In this document: in pieces, positions 9,401-17,583 of the stretch
Layout: the number at the start of each line of letters is the position of its first letter
Numbering within the stretch: position 1 is the stretch's first letter
Source: Pseudomonadota bacterium
GTDB taxonomy: Bacteria > Pseudomonadota > Gammaproteobacteria > Burkholderiales > Burkholderiaceae_C
DNA: 64,000 nucleotides
Assembly: GCA_018241405.1 (NCBI GenBank)
Contig: JAFEDY010000017.1
Span: forward strand, 1 to 64,000
Direction of reading: 5' to 3'
Translations under genes and position numbers: made by a program
Notes under the pieces: generated by a model
Databases searched by the model: none
What the model was told of the DNA's origin: nothing
What the model saw: only the letters and a program-made list of their open reading frames with translations

Positions 9401-10484
9401 CTACGGCTCGGGCCTGGACGAGGCAGCGCTGGCCACCGACACCTGGAAGGGCAAGGCCGAGGGCGACAAGAAGCTCGCCCAGCTGTATCTCGCGAAGATG
9501 CAGTTCGCCTACGGCCCGGATGAATCGCAATGGGGCAGCGCCGGCGTGGCCGGGACGGCAGGTGGGGGCGGCGGCAAGGGCGGCGGCAAGGCCGTGAATC
9601 TCTACGCCGAGCACCTGAGCGGCACCGAGGGCGCGGTGCTCTCGCGCAGCTCCAACCTCTACGGCATGCTGACCACCGACGACCCCTTCCAGTACCTGGG
9701 CGGCATCGCGCTGGCCGTGCGGCACCTGGACGGCAAGGCGCCCGAGCTCTACATCAGCAACCTGCGCGGCGCGGGCAGCGGCAAGGTCGAAGGCGCGGCG
9801 CAGTTCCTGGCCAAGGAGCTGGCCACGCGCCAGTTCCACCCCGGCTACATCCAGGGCCTGATGAAGGAGGGCTACGCCGGCACGCTGCAGGTGCTGGACG
9901 CCACCAACAACTTCTGGGGCTGGACGGCCACCGCGCGCGAGATCGTGCGCGACGACCAGTGGCAGGAGATGGTCGATGTGTACGTGCGCGACAAGCACCA
10001 GCTGGGCCTCAAGGACTGGTTCGAGTCCAGGAACCCGCACGCGCTGGCCCAGACCATGGAACGCATGCTGGAGGCCGCGCGCCAGGGCTACTGGCAGGCC
10101 GACGCCGCCACCGTGCGCGAGCTGAAGGAACGCTGGCGCGACCTGGCGCGGCGCTATGACGTGCAGAGCGACAACGCGCGCTTCGCCCAGTTCGTCAATG
10201 AGGGCGCCGGCGACGCCGCCCAGGCCGGCTACGGCCTGACGGCCCCGACCCCGGCCGCGGCCGTGCCGTCGCCCGCGGCCCAGGCGCAGCCCGAGCCGGC
10301 CCCGTCCGAACCCGCGCCCCCGGCCCCACCCGTGGTCACCGGCATGCGCCTGGCCAAGGTGGAGCCCACCCAGGCGCCACCCTTCAACCCCGCCACCGCG
10401 CTGTTCGCGCTGGCGCTGGCGGGCATCAGCGGCGCCGGTGCGCTCGCGCAGCGCCGCCGCAACCGTTTTTCACTCTCCACCTAA
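6432..10484 (+). CDS. Secreted, membrane-anchored CobN-like chelatase (HmuS-type)
   Basis: Protein of 1350 aa with the CobN/Mg-chelatase H-subunit fold; the family motif HYGTHGTQEWLPGK sits near residue 550. Unlike cobaltochelatase CobN it begins with a signal peptide (LLCAALLLLAGAARA). It ends with a Pro/Ala-rich linker (about 1270-1300), a single transmembrane helix (about 1320-1341) and a positively charged tail, so the body should face the periplasm. A Gly/Lys-rich insert lies near residue 1045. The start is TTG, supported by AGGAGG five nt upstream. No ATPase partners (CobS/CobT, BchI/BchD) are nearby; instead ExbB- and ExbD-like genes follow. This gene order matches hmuRSTU of Bacteroidetes heme loci, where the CobN-like HmuS acts on heme. 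The role here (heme or metal-tetrapyrrole demetallation, or ferrying) is inferred. Confidence 0.85.
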   Translation: MTYHYKLRWLLCAALLLLAGAARAASVLFIATGNVPQGKFHQLAEIARPHGIAVEVRYLNSLPADVDAGLWQGRDAVFFDSYLQDEVRDRLVRALPGLKAPNAWLYDAQPAWGGGLSEAVARRLITYYASGGRQNYEGFFATLAAQLKGANALAAAPDPVVFPKTGIYHPRQSGLVTGDVHGYLRGQGVDTKAAARKPVVAIALHQQYIGSMQTAYIDDMVARIEAGGAVALPFYTPMMGDGGFPKILQPAGPGTPVLADVLINTQITLNADERRAEFERMGISVIQAMTYRRGDEADWAANPQGIATMDVPFYLAQAEYAGITDIQVASAVRKGDEQILPIAPQAAAVAAKALNLVKLQRKPNADKRVAVMFWNYPAGEKNLSASFLNVPRSLQSTLTAMAAAGYRTETPDETHLITLLQRLLAPSYRGGALEPLLQDGLAALLPVKDYRAWLAGLPQPTQEAIRKAWGEPEKSPWVLQRGGQAQFVIPRLQLGQVTLLPQPGRSGMAPGSTDARAKEREIYHSTTDLPPHHYLAAYLWTRQHNDALVHYGTHGTQEWLPGKERGLSVHDAPLLALGDIPVAYPYIADNIGEATQAKRRGRATIVSHQTPPFAPGGLHDALTAMHDLLHEWQAQDEGAVRDRMAVDLLAAAKKERVIADMDWTEARVKAQFADFVDQLHNHLHELAQTAQPQGLHTLGRAPEELHRLGTVLLMLGSPFWEAAAGHAGVSAADLDEALVGSWDRLAQTAPYQLLRKHVVNGEPTTHLPEQLQKALQKAAQVYADIGAQEELKGLLAVLDGRYLPTSYGGDPIKNPDAYPTGRNLYGFDPSRVPTKQAWEAGKQAAENLLAEHKKLHGRLPKKLTFSLWSVETMRHFGMLEAQALWLLGVEPVWDQGGRVTGVKLVPRERLGRARVDVVLSATGLYRDHFPNVMKQLAQAVLLASRARDEADNPIAANSRRIAQKMMAQGADARAAELAGATRIFASESGRYGSGLDEAALATDTWKGKAEGDKKLAQLYLAKMQFAYGPDESQWGSAGVAGTAGGGGGKGGGKAVNLYAEHLSGTEGAVLSRSSNLYGMLTTDDPFQYLGGIALAVRHLDGKAPELYISNLRGAGSGKVEGAAQFLAKELATRQFHPGYIQGLMKEGYAGTLQVLDATNNFWGWTATAREIVRDDQWQEMVDVYVRDKHQLGLKDWFESRNPHALAQTMERMLEAARQGYWQADAATVRELKERWRDLARRYDVQSDNARFAQFVNEGAGDAAQAGYGLTAPTPAAAVPSPAAQAQPEPAPSEPAPPAPPVVTGMRLAKVEPTQAPPFNPATALFALALAGISGAGALAQRRRNRFSLST

Positions 10485-10494
10485 GCACACCACC

Positions 10495-11070
10495 ATGACT
10501 CCCAACCCCATCGAATCGGCGATGTATTCCGCCAGCCAGCTGTTCCTCGTGCCCGTGCTGCTGCTCATCGCGCTGCTCTTCGTGCACGCCTTCTACGCGC
10601 TGGGCGCCTTTGTCTGGCAGGCCTGGCAGCGCCACAGCGGCCAGCGTGGTGGCTTCGAGCTGGCCGCGGCGCTGGCGCGCAACCCGCGCCTGACCCTCAC
10701 CGAGCTGGAAGCCCTGGCCACCAAGCGCATGGAGTTCGCGCGCATCGCCACGCGCATCGCGCCCATGCTGGGCCTGGTGGCCACGATGATCCCCATGGGC
10801 CCGGCGCTGATGGCGCTGTCCGACGGGCAGATGCAGGACGTCTCGCGCAACCTCACGGTGGCGTTCTCGGCCGTGATCCTGGCGCTGCTGGCCGCCTCCA
10901 TCAGCTACGTGGTGGTCAACGTGCGCCGGCGCTGGTACGCCGTGGACCTGGCCGCCATAGAGCATGACGCGCCGGCCACCACCATCGCCACCACTGCTGC
11001 CTCTGCAGTCAACAAGCCCGCGCGCGCCCACGACCCGGTGGCCGTCATGGCCGTGGAGGGCGCCCAATGA
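10495..11070 (+). CDS. ExbB/TolQ/MotA-like proton-channel protein (HmuT-type)
   Basis: Inner-membrane protein of 191 aa with three hydrophobic segments (about residues 13-38, 94-113 and 119-145). The spacing is that of the MotA/TolQ/ExbB family: one N-terminal helix, a cytoplasmic loop, then a paired hairpin. The pair includes APMLGLVATMIPMGPALMAL, the family's conserved G-rich TM2 region. The start ATG 10495 lies 10 bp after the CobN-like stop, and its stop overlaps the next start (ATGA). The coupled pair with the DUF2149 protein should form a small PMF-driven motor for the membrane-anchored CobN-like protein. Confidence 0.82.
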   Translation: MTPNPIESAMYSASQLFLVPVLLLIALLFVHAFYALGAFVWQAWQRHSGQRGGFELAAALARNPRLTLTELEALATKRMEFARIATRIAPMLGLVATMIPMGPALMALSDGQMQDVSRNLTVAFSAVILALLAASISYVVVNVRRRWYAVDLAAIEHDAPATTIATTAASAVNKPARAHDPVAVMAVEGAQ

Positions 11071-11396
11071 GCCGCCTGCGCCTGATGGAAGACCTGGAGG
11101 CGGACGACCCCATCCTCTCGGTCGTCAACCTGATCGACGTGTTCCTGGTCATCATCGCGGCCCTGCTGCTGGCCGTGGCCAACAGCTCGGTCAACCCCTT
11201 CAGCAGCGAGTCGGTCACGGTGATCAAGAACCCCGGCAAGGACAACATGGAGATCATCGTCAAGGACGGCCAGAAGGTCGACCGCTACAAGGCCAGCGGC
11301 GAGATCGGCGAAGGCCAGGGCGCCAAGGCCGGCGTGGCCTACCGCCTCAAGGACGGCTCCATGGTCTACGTGCCCGAGGCGGGCGAGGGGCGCTGA
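11067..11396 (+). CDS. DUF2149, ExbD-like partner (HmuU-type)
   Basis: Small protein of 109 aa with one N-terminal membrane segment and a periplasmic tail of about 70 aa, matching DUF2149. The membrane segment VNLIDVFLVIIAALLLAV closely resembles the ExbD/TolR helix, and Asp24 sits exactly where ExbD carries its proton-binding Asp25. The start overlaps the stop of the ExbB-like gene by four nt (ATGA), so translation is coupled. Together with the preceding gene it would form an ExbBD-type channel. The C-terminal domain may contact the periplasmic CobN-like protein. The family assignment is from memory; the Asp parallel is seen in the sequence. Confidence 0.8.
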   Translation: MSRLRLMEDLEADDPILSVVNLIDVFLVIIAALLLAVANSSVNPFSSESVTVIKNPGKDNMEIIVKDGQKVDRYKASGEIGEGQGAKAGVAYRLKDGSMVYVPEAGEGR

Positions 11397-11494
11397 AATC
11401 GGCGGCATCAGCGGCGTAAGCTCCCACCCGCTCTTCGTGCCCGAGGGCATTGGGGCTAACAATTCTCTTGCGCAGGGTTCAGATCGCAGGCTAA

Positions 11495-11518
11495 GATAGT
11501 AATAAGTTACTTACTATC
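11495..11518. promoter_or_regulatory. Palindromic operator for the TetR regulator
   Basis: Perfect 8-bp inverted arms GATAGTAA / TTACTATC separated by 8 bp, ending 12 bp before the tetR start. Size, symmetry and position are typical of TetR-family autoregulatory operators. The region also supplies AT-rich sequence for a -10 box, so binding would block transcription. Confidence 0.7.
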
Positions 11519-11530
11519 GGGCGCCGTGCG

Positions 11531-12139
11531 ATGAACGAATACCCCAGGCATCTGCCCGCCGAGGAGCGGCGCGCGGCCACGGTGGCGGCCATGATCGAGC
11601 TGGCCGCGCAGCAGAACCCCGGCGACATCAGCACCACCGCCATCGCGCAGCGCATGGGGCTGACGCAGGGCGCGCTGTTCCGCCATTTCCCGACCAAGGA
11701 CGCCATCCTGCAGGCGGTGATGTCCTGGGTTACCGAGCGCCTGCTGGAGCGCGTGGACCAGGCCGCCCAGGCCGCCGCATCCCCGGCCGCGGCGCTGGAG
11801 GCGGTGTTCATGGCCCATATCGACTTCGTGTCTGAGCACCCAGGCGTGCCGCGCCTGATCTTTGGCGAGCTGCAGCGGCCCGGCCAGACGCTGCCAAAGC
11901 AGCTGGTCCAGGCCCTGATACGGAATTACGGCGAGCGCCTGCGCGGTTTGCTTGAAGCCGGCAAGGCCCAGGGCGAGCTGGATGCGCGGCTGGACGTGCA
12001 GGCCGCCGCTGTGCTTTTCATCGGCAGCATCCAGGGGCTGGTGATGCAGTCCCTGCTGGCGGGCGACGTGGCGCGCCTGCGCCAGGATGCGCCCAGGGTG
12101 TTTGCCATCTTTCGCCGCGGTATTGGGAGCGAACGATGA
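11531..12139 (+). CDS. TetR-family transcriptional repressor
   Basis: Repressor of 202 aa. The N-terminal HTH is typical (ISTTAIAQRMGLTQGALFRHFPTKDAIL, residues 35-62). The remaining helices form a ligand-binding domain (VPRLIFGELQRPGQ). It is the first gene of a four-gene unit whose members all overlap by 4 nt, so it controls its own exporter. The perfect palindrome just upstream is its probable binding site. The inducer is unknown. Confidence 0.9.
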   Translation: MNEYPRHLPAEERRAATVAAMIELAAQQNPGDISTTAIAQRMGLTQGALFRHFPTKDAILQAVMSWVTERLLERVDQAAQAAASPAAALEAVFMAHIDFVSEHPGVPRLIFGELQRPGQTLPKQLVQALIRNYGERLRGLLEAGKAQGELDARLDVQAAAVLFIGSIQGLVMQSLLAGDVARLRQDAPRVFAIFRRGIGSER

Positions 12140-13287
12140 AATTCCCGACCCTGCAGCGCCGCACGCTGGCGCTGATTGCCGTCATCGCGCCGCTGGCCCT
12201 GCTATTCGTCTATGTCGCACTGCGCTCGGGGCCGCTGGCGCCCGTGGCGGTGACCGTGGCCACCGTGGAGTCGCGCGCCATTGCCCCGGCCCTGTCGGGC
12301 ATAGGCACGGTGCAGGCGCGCTACACCTACAAGATCGGACCGACCCTTGCCGGCCGGGTCAGGCAACTCAATGTGCATGTGGGCGATACGGTGCGGGCCG
12401 GCCAGCTGCTCGGCGAGATGGACCCGGTGGACCTGGACGAACGCATAGGTGCGCAGCAGGCGGCGATCAAGAGTGCCGAGGCCGCCCTGCGGCAGGCCGA
12501 GGCCAAACAGAGCTTCGCGCAGACCCAGGCTGCGCGCTATGAACAACTGCTGGCCGTGCGCGGCACCAGCGAGGAAAGCGCTGCCACCCGGCGCCAGGAC
12601 CTGTCCGTGGCCGTGGCCGCCATGGGCGCCGCCCGCGAGGACGGCAACCGCCTGCGCGCCGAGCTGCAGGCGCTGCGTGCGCAGCGCGGCAACCTCAGGC
12701 TGGTGGCCCCCGTGGCCGGGCTGGTCAGCGCGCGCAATGCCGACCCCGGCACCACCGTGGTGGCGGGGCAGGCGGTCATCGAGCTCATCGATCCCACGAG
12801 CCTGTGGGTCCATGCCCGCTTCGACCAGATCAACGCCGCGGGCCTGGCCGCAGGGTTGCCGGGCCGCGTGATGCTGCGCTCGCGGCGCGGCCAGGAGCAG
12901 CCCGGCCGCGTGCTGCGGGTCGAACCGCAGGCCGATGTGGTGACCGAGGAAACGCTGGCCAAGATCGTCTTCGATCAGGCGCTTTCCCCGCTGCCCCCGG
13001 TGGGTGAGCTGGCCGAGATCACCGTGCACCTGCCCGCGCTACCCGCCGCGCCTACGATTCCGAATGCGGCCATTCGCATCGTCGGCGGTCGGCGTGGCGT
13101 CTGGCAGATCGACGGGGACGGCCTGCGCTTTGTGCCGCTGACGCTAGGCCGCACCGACCTCGATGGCCGGGTGCAGGTGCAGCAGGGCATCGCCGCGGGC
13201 GAGCGGGTGGTGGTGTACAGCGAGCGGGCGCTGGGCGCGCGCAGCCGCGTGCAGGTGGTCGAGCGCATCGCCGGGGCAGCGCCATGA
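12136..13287 (+). CDS. HlyD/DevB-like membrane-fusion protein of ABC exporter
   Basis: Periplasmic adaptor of 383 aa. One N-terminal membrane segment (LALIAVIAPLALLFVYVAL) is followed by a biotinyl-lipoyl half-motif (VGDTVRAGQLLGEMDPVDL), a coiled-coil hairpin (about residues 105-190) and the second lipoyl half (RLVAPVAGLVSARNADPGTTV). It bridges the inner-membrane ABC permease encoded next to an outer-membrane duct encoded elsewhere. The start overlaps tetR and the stop overlaps the permease by four nt each. The MFP-permease-ATPase order is that of devBCA-type exporters (glycolipid or toxic-compound export). Confidence 0.87.
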   Translation: MKFPTLQRRTLALIAVIAPLALLFVYVALRSGPLAPVAVTVATVESRAIAPALSGIGTVQARYTYKIGPTLAGRVRQLNVHVGDTVRAGQLLGEMDPVDLDERIGAQQAAIKSAEAALRQAEAKQSFAQTQAARYEQLLAVRGTSEESAATRRQDLSVAVAAMGAAREDGNRLRAELQALRAQRGNLRLVAPVAGLVSARNADPGTTVVAGQAVIELIDPTSLWVHARFDQINAAGLAAGLPGRVMLRSRRGQEQPGRVLRVEPQADVVTEETLAKIVFDQALSPLPPVGELAEITVHLPALPAAPTIPNAAIRIVGGRRGVWQIDGDGLRFVPLTLGRTDLDGRVQVQQGIAAGERVVVYSERALGARSRVQVVERIAGAAP

Positions 13288-14483
13288 TCAGCCTGGCCGG
13301 GCGCGACATCCTGCACGCCTGGGGCAAGTTCGTCTTCACCGGCATTGGCCTGGGCCTGCTGATCGGCGTGACCCTGACCATGGCCGGCGTGTACCGCGGC
13401 ATGGTGGACGACGGCCGGGTGCTGCTCGACAACAGTGGCGCCGACCTGTGGGTGGTGCAAAAGGACACCCTGGGTCCGTACGCTGAAGCGTCAAGCGTGC
13501 CCGACGACCTGTGGCGCAGCATCAGCGCCATGCCCGGCGTGGCGCAGGCGGCCAACATCACCTACCTGACCATGCAGGTGCGCCATGGCGACAGGGATGT
13601 GCGCTCCATGGTGGTGGGCATCACCGCGGGCCAGCCCGGCGACCCGGGCTGGCCGCCCTACCTCGTCGCCGGCCGCCAGATCACGCGCGGGCATTACGAG
13701 GCGGTGGCCGACGGCGCGACGGGCTTTCAGATCGGCGACCTGCTGAGGATCCGCCGCAACCACTACCGGGTGGTGGGCCTCACGCGGCGCATGGTCTCGT
13801 CGAGTGGCGATCCCATGGTCTTCATACCGCTCAAAGATGCGCAGGAGGCGCAGTTCCTCAAGGACAACGATGCCATCCTCATGCAGCGCCGCCGCACCGA
13901 GGCCAACCCGGCCTTCAACCGCCCCGGCGTGCCCGGCCTGCTCGATGCGGTGATCGCCGCACAGACGAGCAACAGCTATGTCAACGCCGTGCTGGTGCGC
14001 CTGCGACCCGGGCTCACGGCCGAGGAGGTGGCCGAGCCGATCCGGCGCTGGAAGCGCCTCACGGTGTACGACCGCGCGCAGATGGAGGACATCCTTGTGG
14101 GCAAGCTCATCGCCACCTCGGCCAGGCAGATCGGCATGTTCCTCGTGATCCTGGCCCTGGTCAGCGCGGCCATCGTGGCCTTCATCATCTACACGCTGAC
14201 CATGGACAAGATCCGCGAGATCGCCGTGCTCAAGCTCATAGGCACGCGCAACCGCACCATCGCCGCCATGATCCTGCAGCAGGCACTGGTGCTGGGCGTG
14301 ATCGGCTTCGTCGTCGGCAAGATCACGGCCACCTTCGCCGCGCCGCTGTTTCCCAAATACGTGCTGCTGGTGCCTTTCGACTCCATCGCGGGCTTTGCCG
14401 CCGTGCTGGCCATCTGCGTGCTGGCGAGCCTCGTCGCCATCCGCATGGCGCTCAAGGTCGATCCGGCGGAGGCCATTGGATGA
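13284..14483 (+). CDS. DevC/MacB-like ABC exporter permease
   Basis: Inner-membrane permease of 399 aa with the FtsX/MacB topology. There is one N-terminal helix (residues 13-35), a large periplasmic domain (about 40-265) and three C-terminal helices. The last three carry the FtsX signature area (ILALVSAAIVAFIIYTLT ... REIAVLKLIGTRNRTI). These exporters work by mechanotransmission with the ATPase encoded next, pushing substrate through the adaptor. Both gene junctions are ATGA overlaps. Substrate unknown. Confidence 0.87.
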   Translation: MISLAGRDILHAWGKFVFTGIGLGLLIGVTLTMAGVYRGMVDDGRVLLDNSGADLWVVQKDTLGPYAEASSVPDDLWRSISAMPGVAQAANITYLTMQVRHGDRDVRSMVVGITAGQPGDPGWPPYLVAGRQITRGHYEAVADGATGFQIGDLLRIRRNHYRVVGLTRRMVSSSGDPMVFIPLKDAQEAQFLKDNDAILMQRRRTEANPAFNRPGVPGLLDAVIAAQTSNSYVNAVLVRLRPGLTAEEVAEPIRRWKRLTVYDRAQMEDILVGKLIATSARQIGMFLVILALVSAAIVAFIIYTLTMDKIREIAVLKLIGTRNRTIAAMILQQALVLGVIGFVVGKITATFAAPLFPKYVLLVPFDSIAGFAAVLAICVLASLVAIRMALKVDPAEAIG

Positions 14484-15190
14484 TGGGCAGAGGCATACGC
14501 ATCGAGGGCCTGAGCAAGCGCTTTGGCAAGGGCGACACCGCCGTTCTGGCGCTCAAGGACGTGAACATGCAGGTGGCGCCCGGCGAGGTGGTGGGCCTGA
14601 TCGGCCCCTCGGGCTCGGGCAAGAGCACGCTGCTCAAGTGCCTGGGCGCGGTGATCGACCCCAGCGCTGGCCGCATGACGCTGGGCGAGCAGGTGATCTA
14701 CGACGACGGCTGGCGTGTTGCCGACCTGGGCGCCCTGCGCCGCGACCAGATCGGTTTCGTGTTCCAGGCGCCCTACCTGATCCCATTCCTGGACGCAACC
14801 GACAACGTGGCGCTGCTGCCCATGCTGGCCGGCGTGCGCAACGACGAGGCGCGCCAGCGCGCGCTGGAGCTGCTCACGGCGCTGGACGTGCAGCACCGCG
14901 CGCGCGCCATGCCCGCGCGGCTGTCGGGCGGCGAGCAGCAGCGCGTGGCCATTGCGCGCGGCCTGGTCAACCGCCCGCCGGTGATCCTGGCCGACGAGCC
15001 CACGGCGCCGCTCGATTCGCAGCGCGCCATGACCGTGATCCGTATCCTCAACGACATGGCCAGGCGCTTCGAGACCGCCATCATCGTGGTCACGCATGAT
15101 GAGAAGATCATCCCCACCTTCAAGCGCATCTATCACATCCGCGACGGCGTGACGCACGAGGAGGCGGGCGAGGGGCGCGGCTTTGACTGA
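14480..15190 (+). CDS. DevA/LolD-like ABC exporter ATPase
   Basis: Cytoplasmic ATP-binding subunit of 236 aa. Walker A is GPSGSGKST (residues 42-50), the ABC signature is LSGGEQQR, and Walker B is VILADEPTA followed by the H-loop VVTHDE. The D-loop region reads APLDS where many relatives have GNLDS. It is the last gene of the TetR-regulated exporter unit and powers the preceding permease. An alternative start is the second ATG, 3 nt downstream. Confidence 0.9.
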   Translation: MMGRGIRIEGLSKRFGKGDTAVLALKDVNMQVAPGEVVGLIGPSGSGKSTLLKCLGAVIDPSAGRMTLGEQVIYDDGWRVADLGALRRDQIGFVFQAPYLIPFLDATDNVALLPMLAGVRNDEARQRALELLTALDVQHRARAMPARLSGGEQQRVAIARGLVNRPPVILADEPTAPLDSQRAMTVIRILNDMARRFETAIIVVTHDEKIIPTFKRIYHIRDGVTHEEAGEGRGFD

Positions 15191-15261
15191 ATGGCCGGTG
15201 CCGCAGGGTCACCCCTTCCCACAGAATGACGCGCCCGCCATCCACTCACGAAGGAAGTCAA

Positions 15262-15723
15262 ATGCCGCAAATCGGATTCCGCCAGACGACCCTCAGGGCC
15301 AGCTTGTTCGCAGCGCTGCTGTGCGCCGCCGCCGCTCCCGGCGCACAAACCACGGCAGCCGCAGAGCCCATGGCCCTGCGCGAGGTGATGCAGCAGCTGG
15401 GGCGCGATATGCAGGCCGTCACCGGCGCCATATCGCAGGAAGACTGGGCCGTGGTGGCCGATCTGGCGCCGAAGATCGCCCGCCATGCCGAGCCGCCGGT
15501 AGCCGAGAAGCTGCGCATCCTGGCCTGGCTTGGCACCGATGCCGGCAAATTCCGGGGCTTCGATGGCCTGGTGCATGACGCCGCCACCGCCATGGGCGAG
15601 GCGGCGCAGCGCAGCGATGGCCAGGCCGTCATCGCCGCCTTCGCCAAGGTGCAGCAAAACTGCCTGGCCTGCCACCAGGGCTATCGCAAGTCATTCATGC
15701 AGCATTTCTACGAAAAACGCTGA
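15262..15723 (+). CDS. Cytochrome c'-type periplasmic heme protein
   Basis: Secreted c-type cytochrome of 153 aa. A signal peptide (LFAALLCAAAAPGAQ) precedes an all-helical body, and the single heme-binding motif CLACH (residues 134-138) lies near the C-terminus, as in the cytochrome c'/c556 family. Members bind NO or CO or transfer electrons. The start ATG 15262 has AAGGAAG seven nt upstream and gives a proper signal peptide. It is separated from the exporter operon by about 70 bp and convergent with fumarase. A specific partner is not evident. Confidence 0.85.
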   Translation: MPQIGFRQTTLRASLFAALLCAAAAPGAQTTAAAEPMALREVMQQLGRDMQAVTGAISQEDWAVVADLAPKIARHAEPPVAEKLRILAWLGTDAGKFRGFDGLVHDAATAMGEAAQRSDGQAVIAAFAKVQQNCLACHQGYRKSFMQHFYEKR

Positions 15724-15801
15724 AAAAACCATCACCCTCTGGCGGGTCTTGAAAGACGGCCCCAGCCGGCAGACCTGGGCGGCGGAAACTTTGCGGCGGG
15801 T

Positions 15802-17364
15802 TTATGCCGACGCCACCTCGATCCCCTTGAATTCGCCCGTAGCAATGCGCTTCTGCCACTCCGCCGGCCCGGTGATATGGGCGCTCGTGCCGCCCGCGTC
15901 CACGGCCACGGTGACGGGCATGTCCACCACGTCGAATTCGTAGATGGCCTCCATCCCCAGGTCTTCAAAGCCCACCACCTTGGCGTGCTTGATGGCCTTG
16001 GACACGAGGTAGGCGGCGCCGCCGACGGCCATCAGGTAGGCCGACTTGTGCTTCTTGATGCTTTCGATGGCGACGGGGCCGCGCTCGGCCTTGCCGATCA
16101 TGGCGATCAGGCCGGTTTGCTCCAGCATCATGTCGGTGAACTTGTCCATGCGCGTGGCGGTCGTCGGGCCGGCGGGGCCCACGGCCTCGTCACGCACGGG
16201 GTCCACGGGGCCCACGTAGTAGATGACGCGGTTGGTGAAGTCCACCGGCAGCTTTTCGCCCTTGGCAAGCATGTCCTGGATGCGCTTGTGCGCGGCGTCG
16301 CGGCCGGTGAGCATCTTGCCATTCAAGAGCAGGGTGTCGCCGGGCTTCCAGCTCGCCACCTCCTCCTTGGTCAGGCTGTTCAGATCGACGCGCCTGGACT
16401 TGTTGTAGTCGGGTTCCCAGTCGATCTTGGGCCACAGATCCAGGCTGGGCGCCTCCAGGTACACGGGGCCGCTGCCGTCCATCACGAAGTGGGCGTGGCG
16501 CGTGGCCGCGCAGTTGGGAATCATGGCCACGGGCTTGCTGGCGGCGTGCGTGGGGTACATCTTGATCTTGATGTCCAGCACGGTGGCGAGGCCCCCCAGG
16601 CCCTGCGCGCCAATGCCGAGGGCATTGACCTTCTCGTACAGCTCCAGGCGCAGTTCCTCGACCTGGGTCAGCTTCTCGCCACGCTGGGCCTTGGCCTGTA
16701 GCGCGTACATGTCCAGGTCTTCCATCAGGCTTTCCTTGGCCAGCAGCACCGCCTTTTCCGCCGTGCCGCCTATGCCTATGCCCAGCATGCCCGGCGGGCA
16801 CCAGCCGGCGCCCATGGTGGGCACGGTTTTCAAGACCCAGTCCACCAGGCTGTCGCTGGGGTTCATCATGATCATCTTGGACTTGTTCTCGCTGCCGCCG
16901 CCCTTGGCGGCCACGGTCACGTCCAGCTTGTCGCCGGGCACGATCTGCACGTTGATGACGGCGGGCGTGTTGTCCTTGGTGTTCTTGCGGGCAAAGTGCG
17001 GGTCGGCGACGACCGAGGCGCGCAGCGTGTTGTCGGGGTGGTTGTAGCCGCGGCGCACGCCTTCGTTGATGGCGTCCTCCAGGCTCTGGTCAGCAGCAAA
17101 ACCCTCGAAGCGCACGTCCATGCCCAGCTTCAGGAAGACGTTGACGATGCCCGTGTCCTGGCAGATGGGGCGGTGGCCCGTGGCGCTCATCTTGCTGTTG
17201 GTGAGGATCTGCGCCATCGCGTCCTTGGCCGCGGGGCTTTGCTCGCGCTCGTAGGCGCGCGCCAGGTGCGCGATGTAGTCGGCGGGGTGGTAGTAGGAGA
17301 TGTACTGCAGCGCGGCTGCGACGGAGTCAATCAAGTCTTGCTTGAGGATTACGGTCTGTGTCAT
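15802..17364 (-). CDS. fumA: Class I fumarate hydratase (4Fe-4S)
   Basis: Iron-sulfur fumarase of 520 aa interconverting fumarate and malate in the TCA cycle. It contains both the N-terminal catalytic (alpha) and C-terminal (beta) parts in one chain. Cluster-ligand candidates are the cysteines in RPICQDTG, WCPPGMLG and NCAATRH. The GPTTATRMDKF segment is typical of the beta part. The start ATG 17364 begins MTQTVILKQ; a longer frame adds unrelated residues. A second, iron-free fumarase (fumC) lies at 33.7 kb, a usual iron/oxidative-stress backup pair. It is divergent from paaX. Confidence 0.93.
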   Translation of the reverse strand: MTQTVILKQDLIDSVAAALQYISYYHPADYIAHLARAYEREQSPAAKDAMAQILTNSKMSATGHRPICQDTGIVNVFLKLGMDVRFEGFAADQSLEDAINEGVRRGYNHPDNTLRASVVADPHFARKNTKDNTPAVINVQIVPGDKLDVTVAAKGGGSENKSKMIMMNPSDSLVDWVLKTVPTMGAGWCPPGMLGIGIGGTAEKAVLLAKESLMEDLDMYALQAKAQRGEKLTQVEELRLELYEKVNALGIGAQGLGGLATVLDIKIKMYPTHAASKPVAMIPNCAATRHAHFVMDGSGPVYLEAPSLDLWPKIDWEPDYNKSRRVDLNSLTKEEVASWKPGDTLLLNGKMLTGRDAAHKRIQDMLAKGEKLPVDFTNRVIYYVGPVDPVRDEAVGPAGPTTATRMDKFTDMMLEQTGLIAMIGKAERGPVAIESIKKHKSAYLMAVGGAAYLVSKAIKHAKVVGFEDLGMEAIYEFDVVDMPVTVAVDAGGTSAHITGPAEWQKRIATGEFKGIEVASA

Positions 17365-17583
17365 GGCGTGGGGTGGGATGGTGGGTAGAAAACACAAAGC
17401 CTGCAATTATCCCCGTGCAGCTTGCACTGCACTTGCGCTGTGGGTTTAGGCGCTGCCGGGGCTGCGCGCCGTGCGTGCGATAATTTCACGCTGTCCGTGA
17501 GGCAGTCGGCCAGTGTGTTTTGCGATGGCCGCAGTTGTATGTTGCCTCCTTGCCGTGCCAGGGAGCGTCCTTGAAATCCCCCA
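17365..17583. other. Divergent promoter region fumA / paaX
   Basis: 219-bp non-coding gap. It should carry the promoters of both flanking genes. I see no convincing operator, repeat or RNA element here, and neither of the long-spaced GATAC repeats found in the paaN promoter. Confidence 0.6.

Noticed and set aside
6432..10484. Assignment as cobaltochelatase CobN of B12 biosynthesis
   Set aside because: Signal peptide, C-terminal anchor, ExbB/DUF2149 neighbours and lack of other cob genes argue against a cytoplasmic biosynthetic role.
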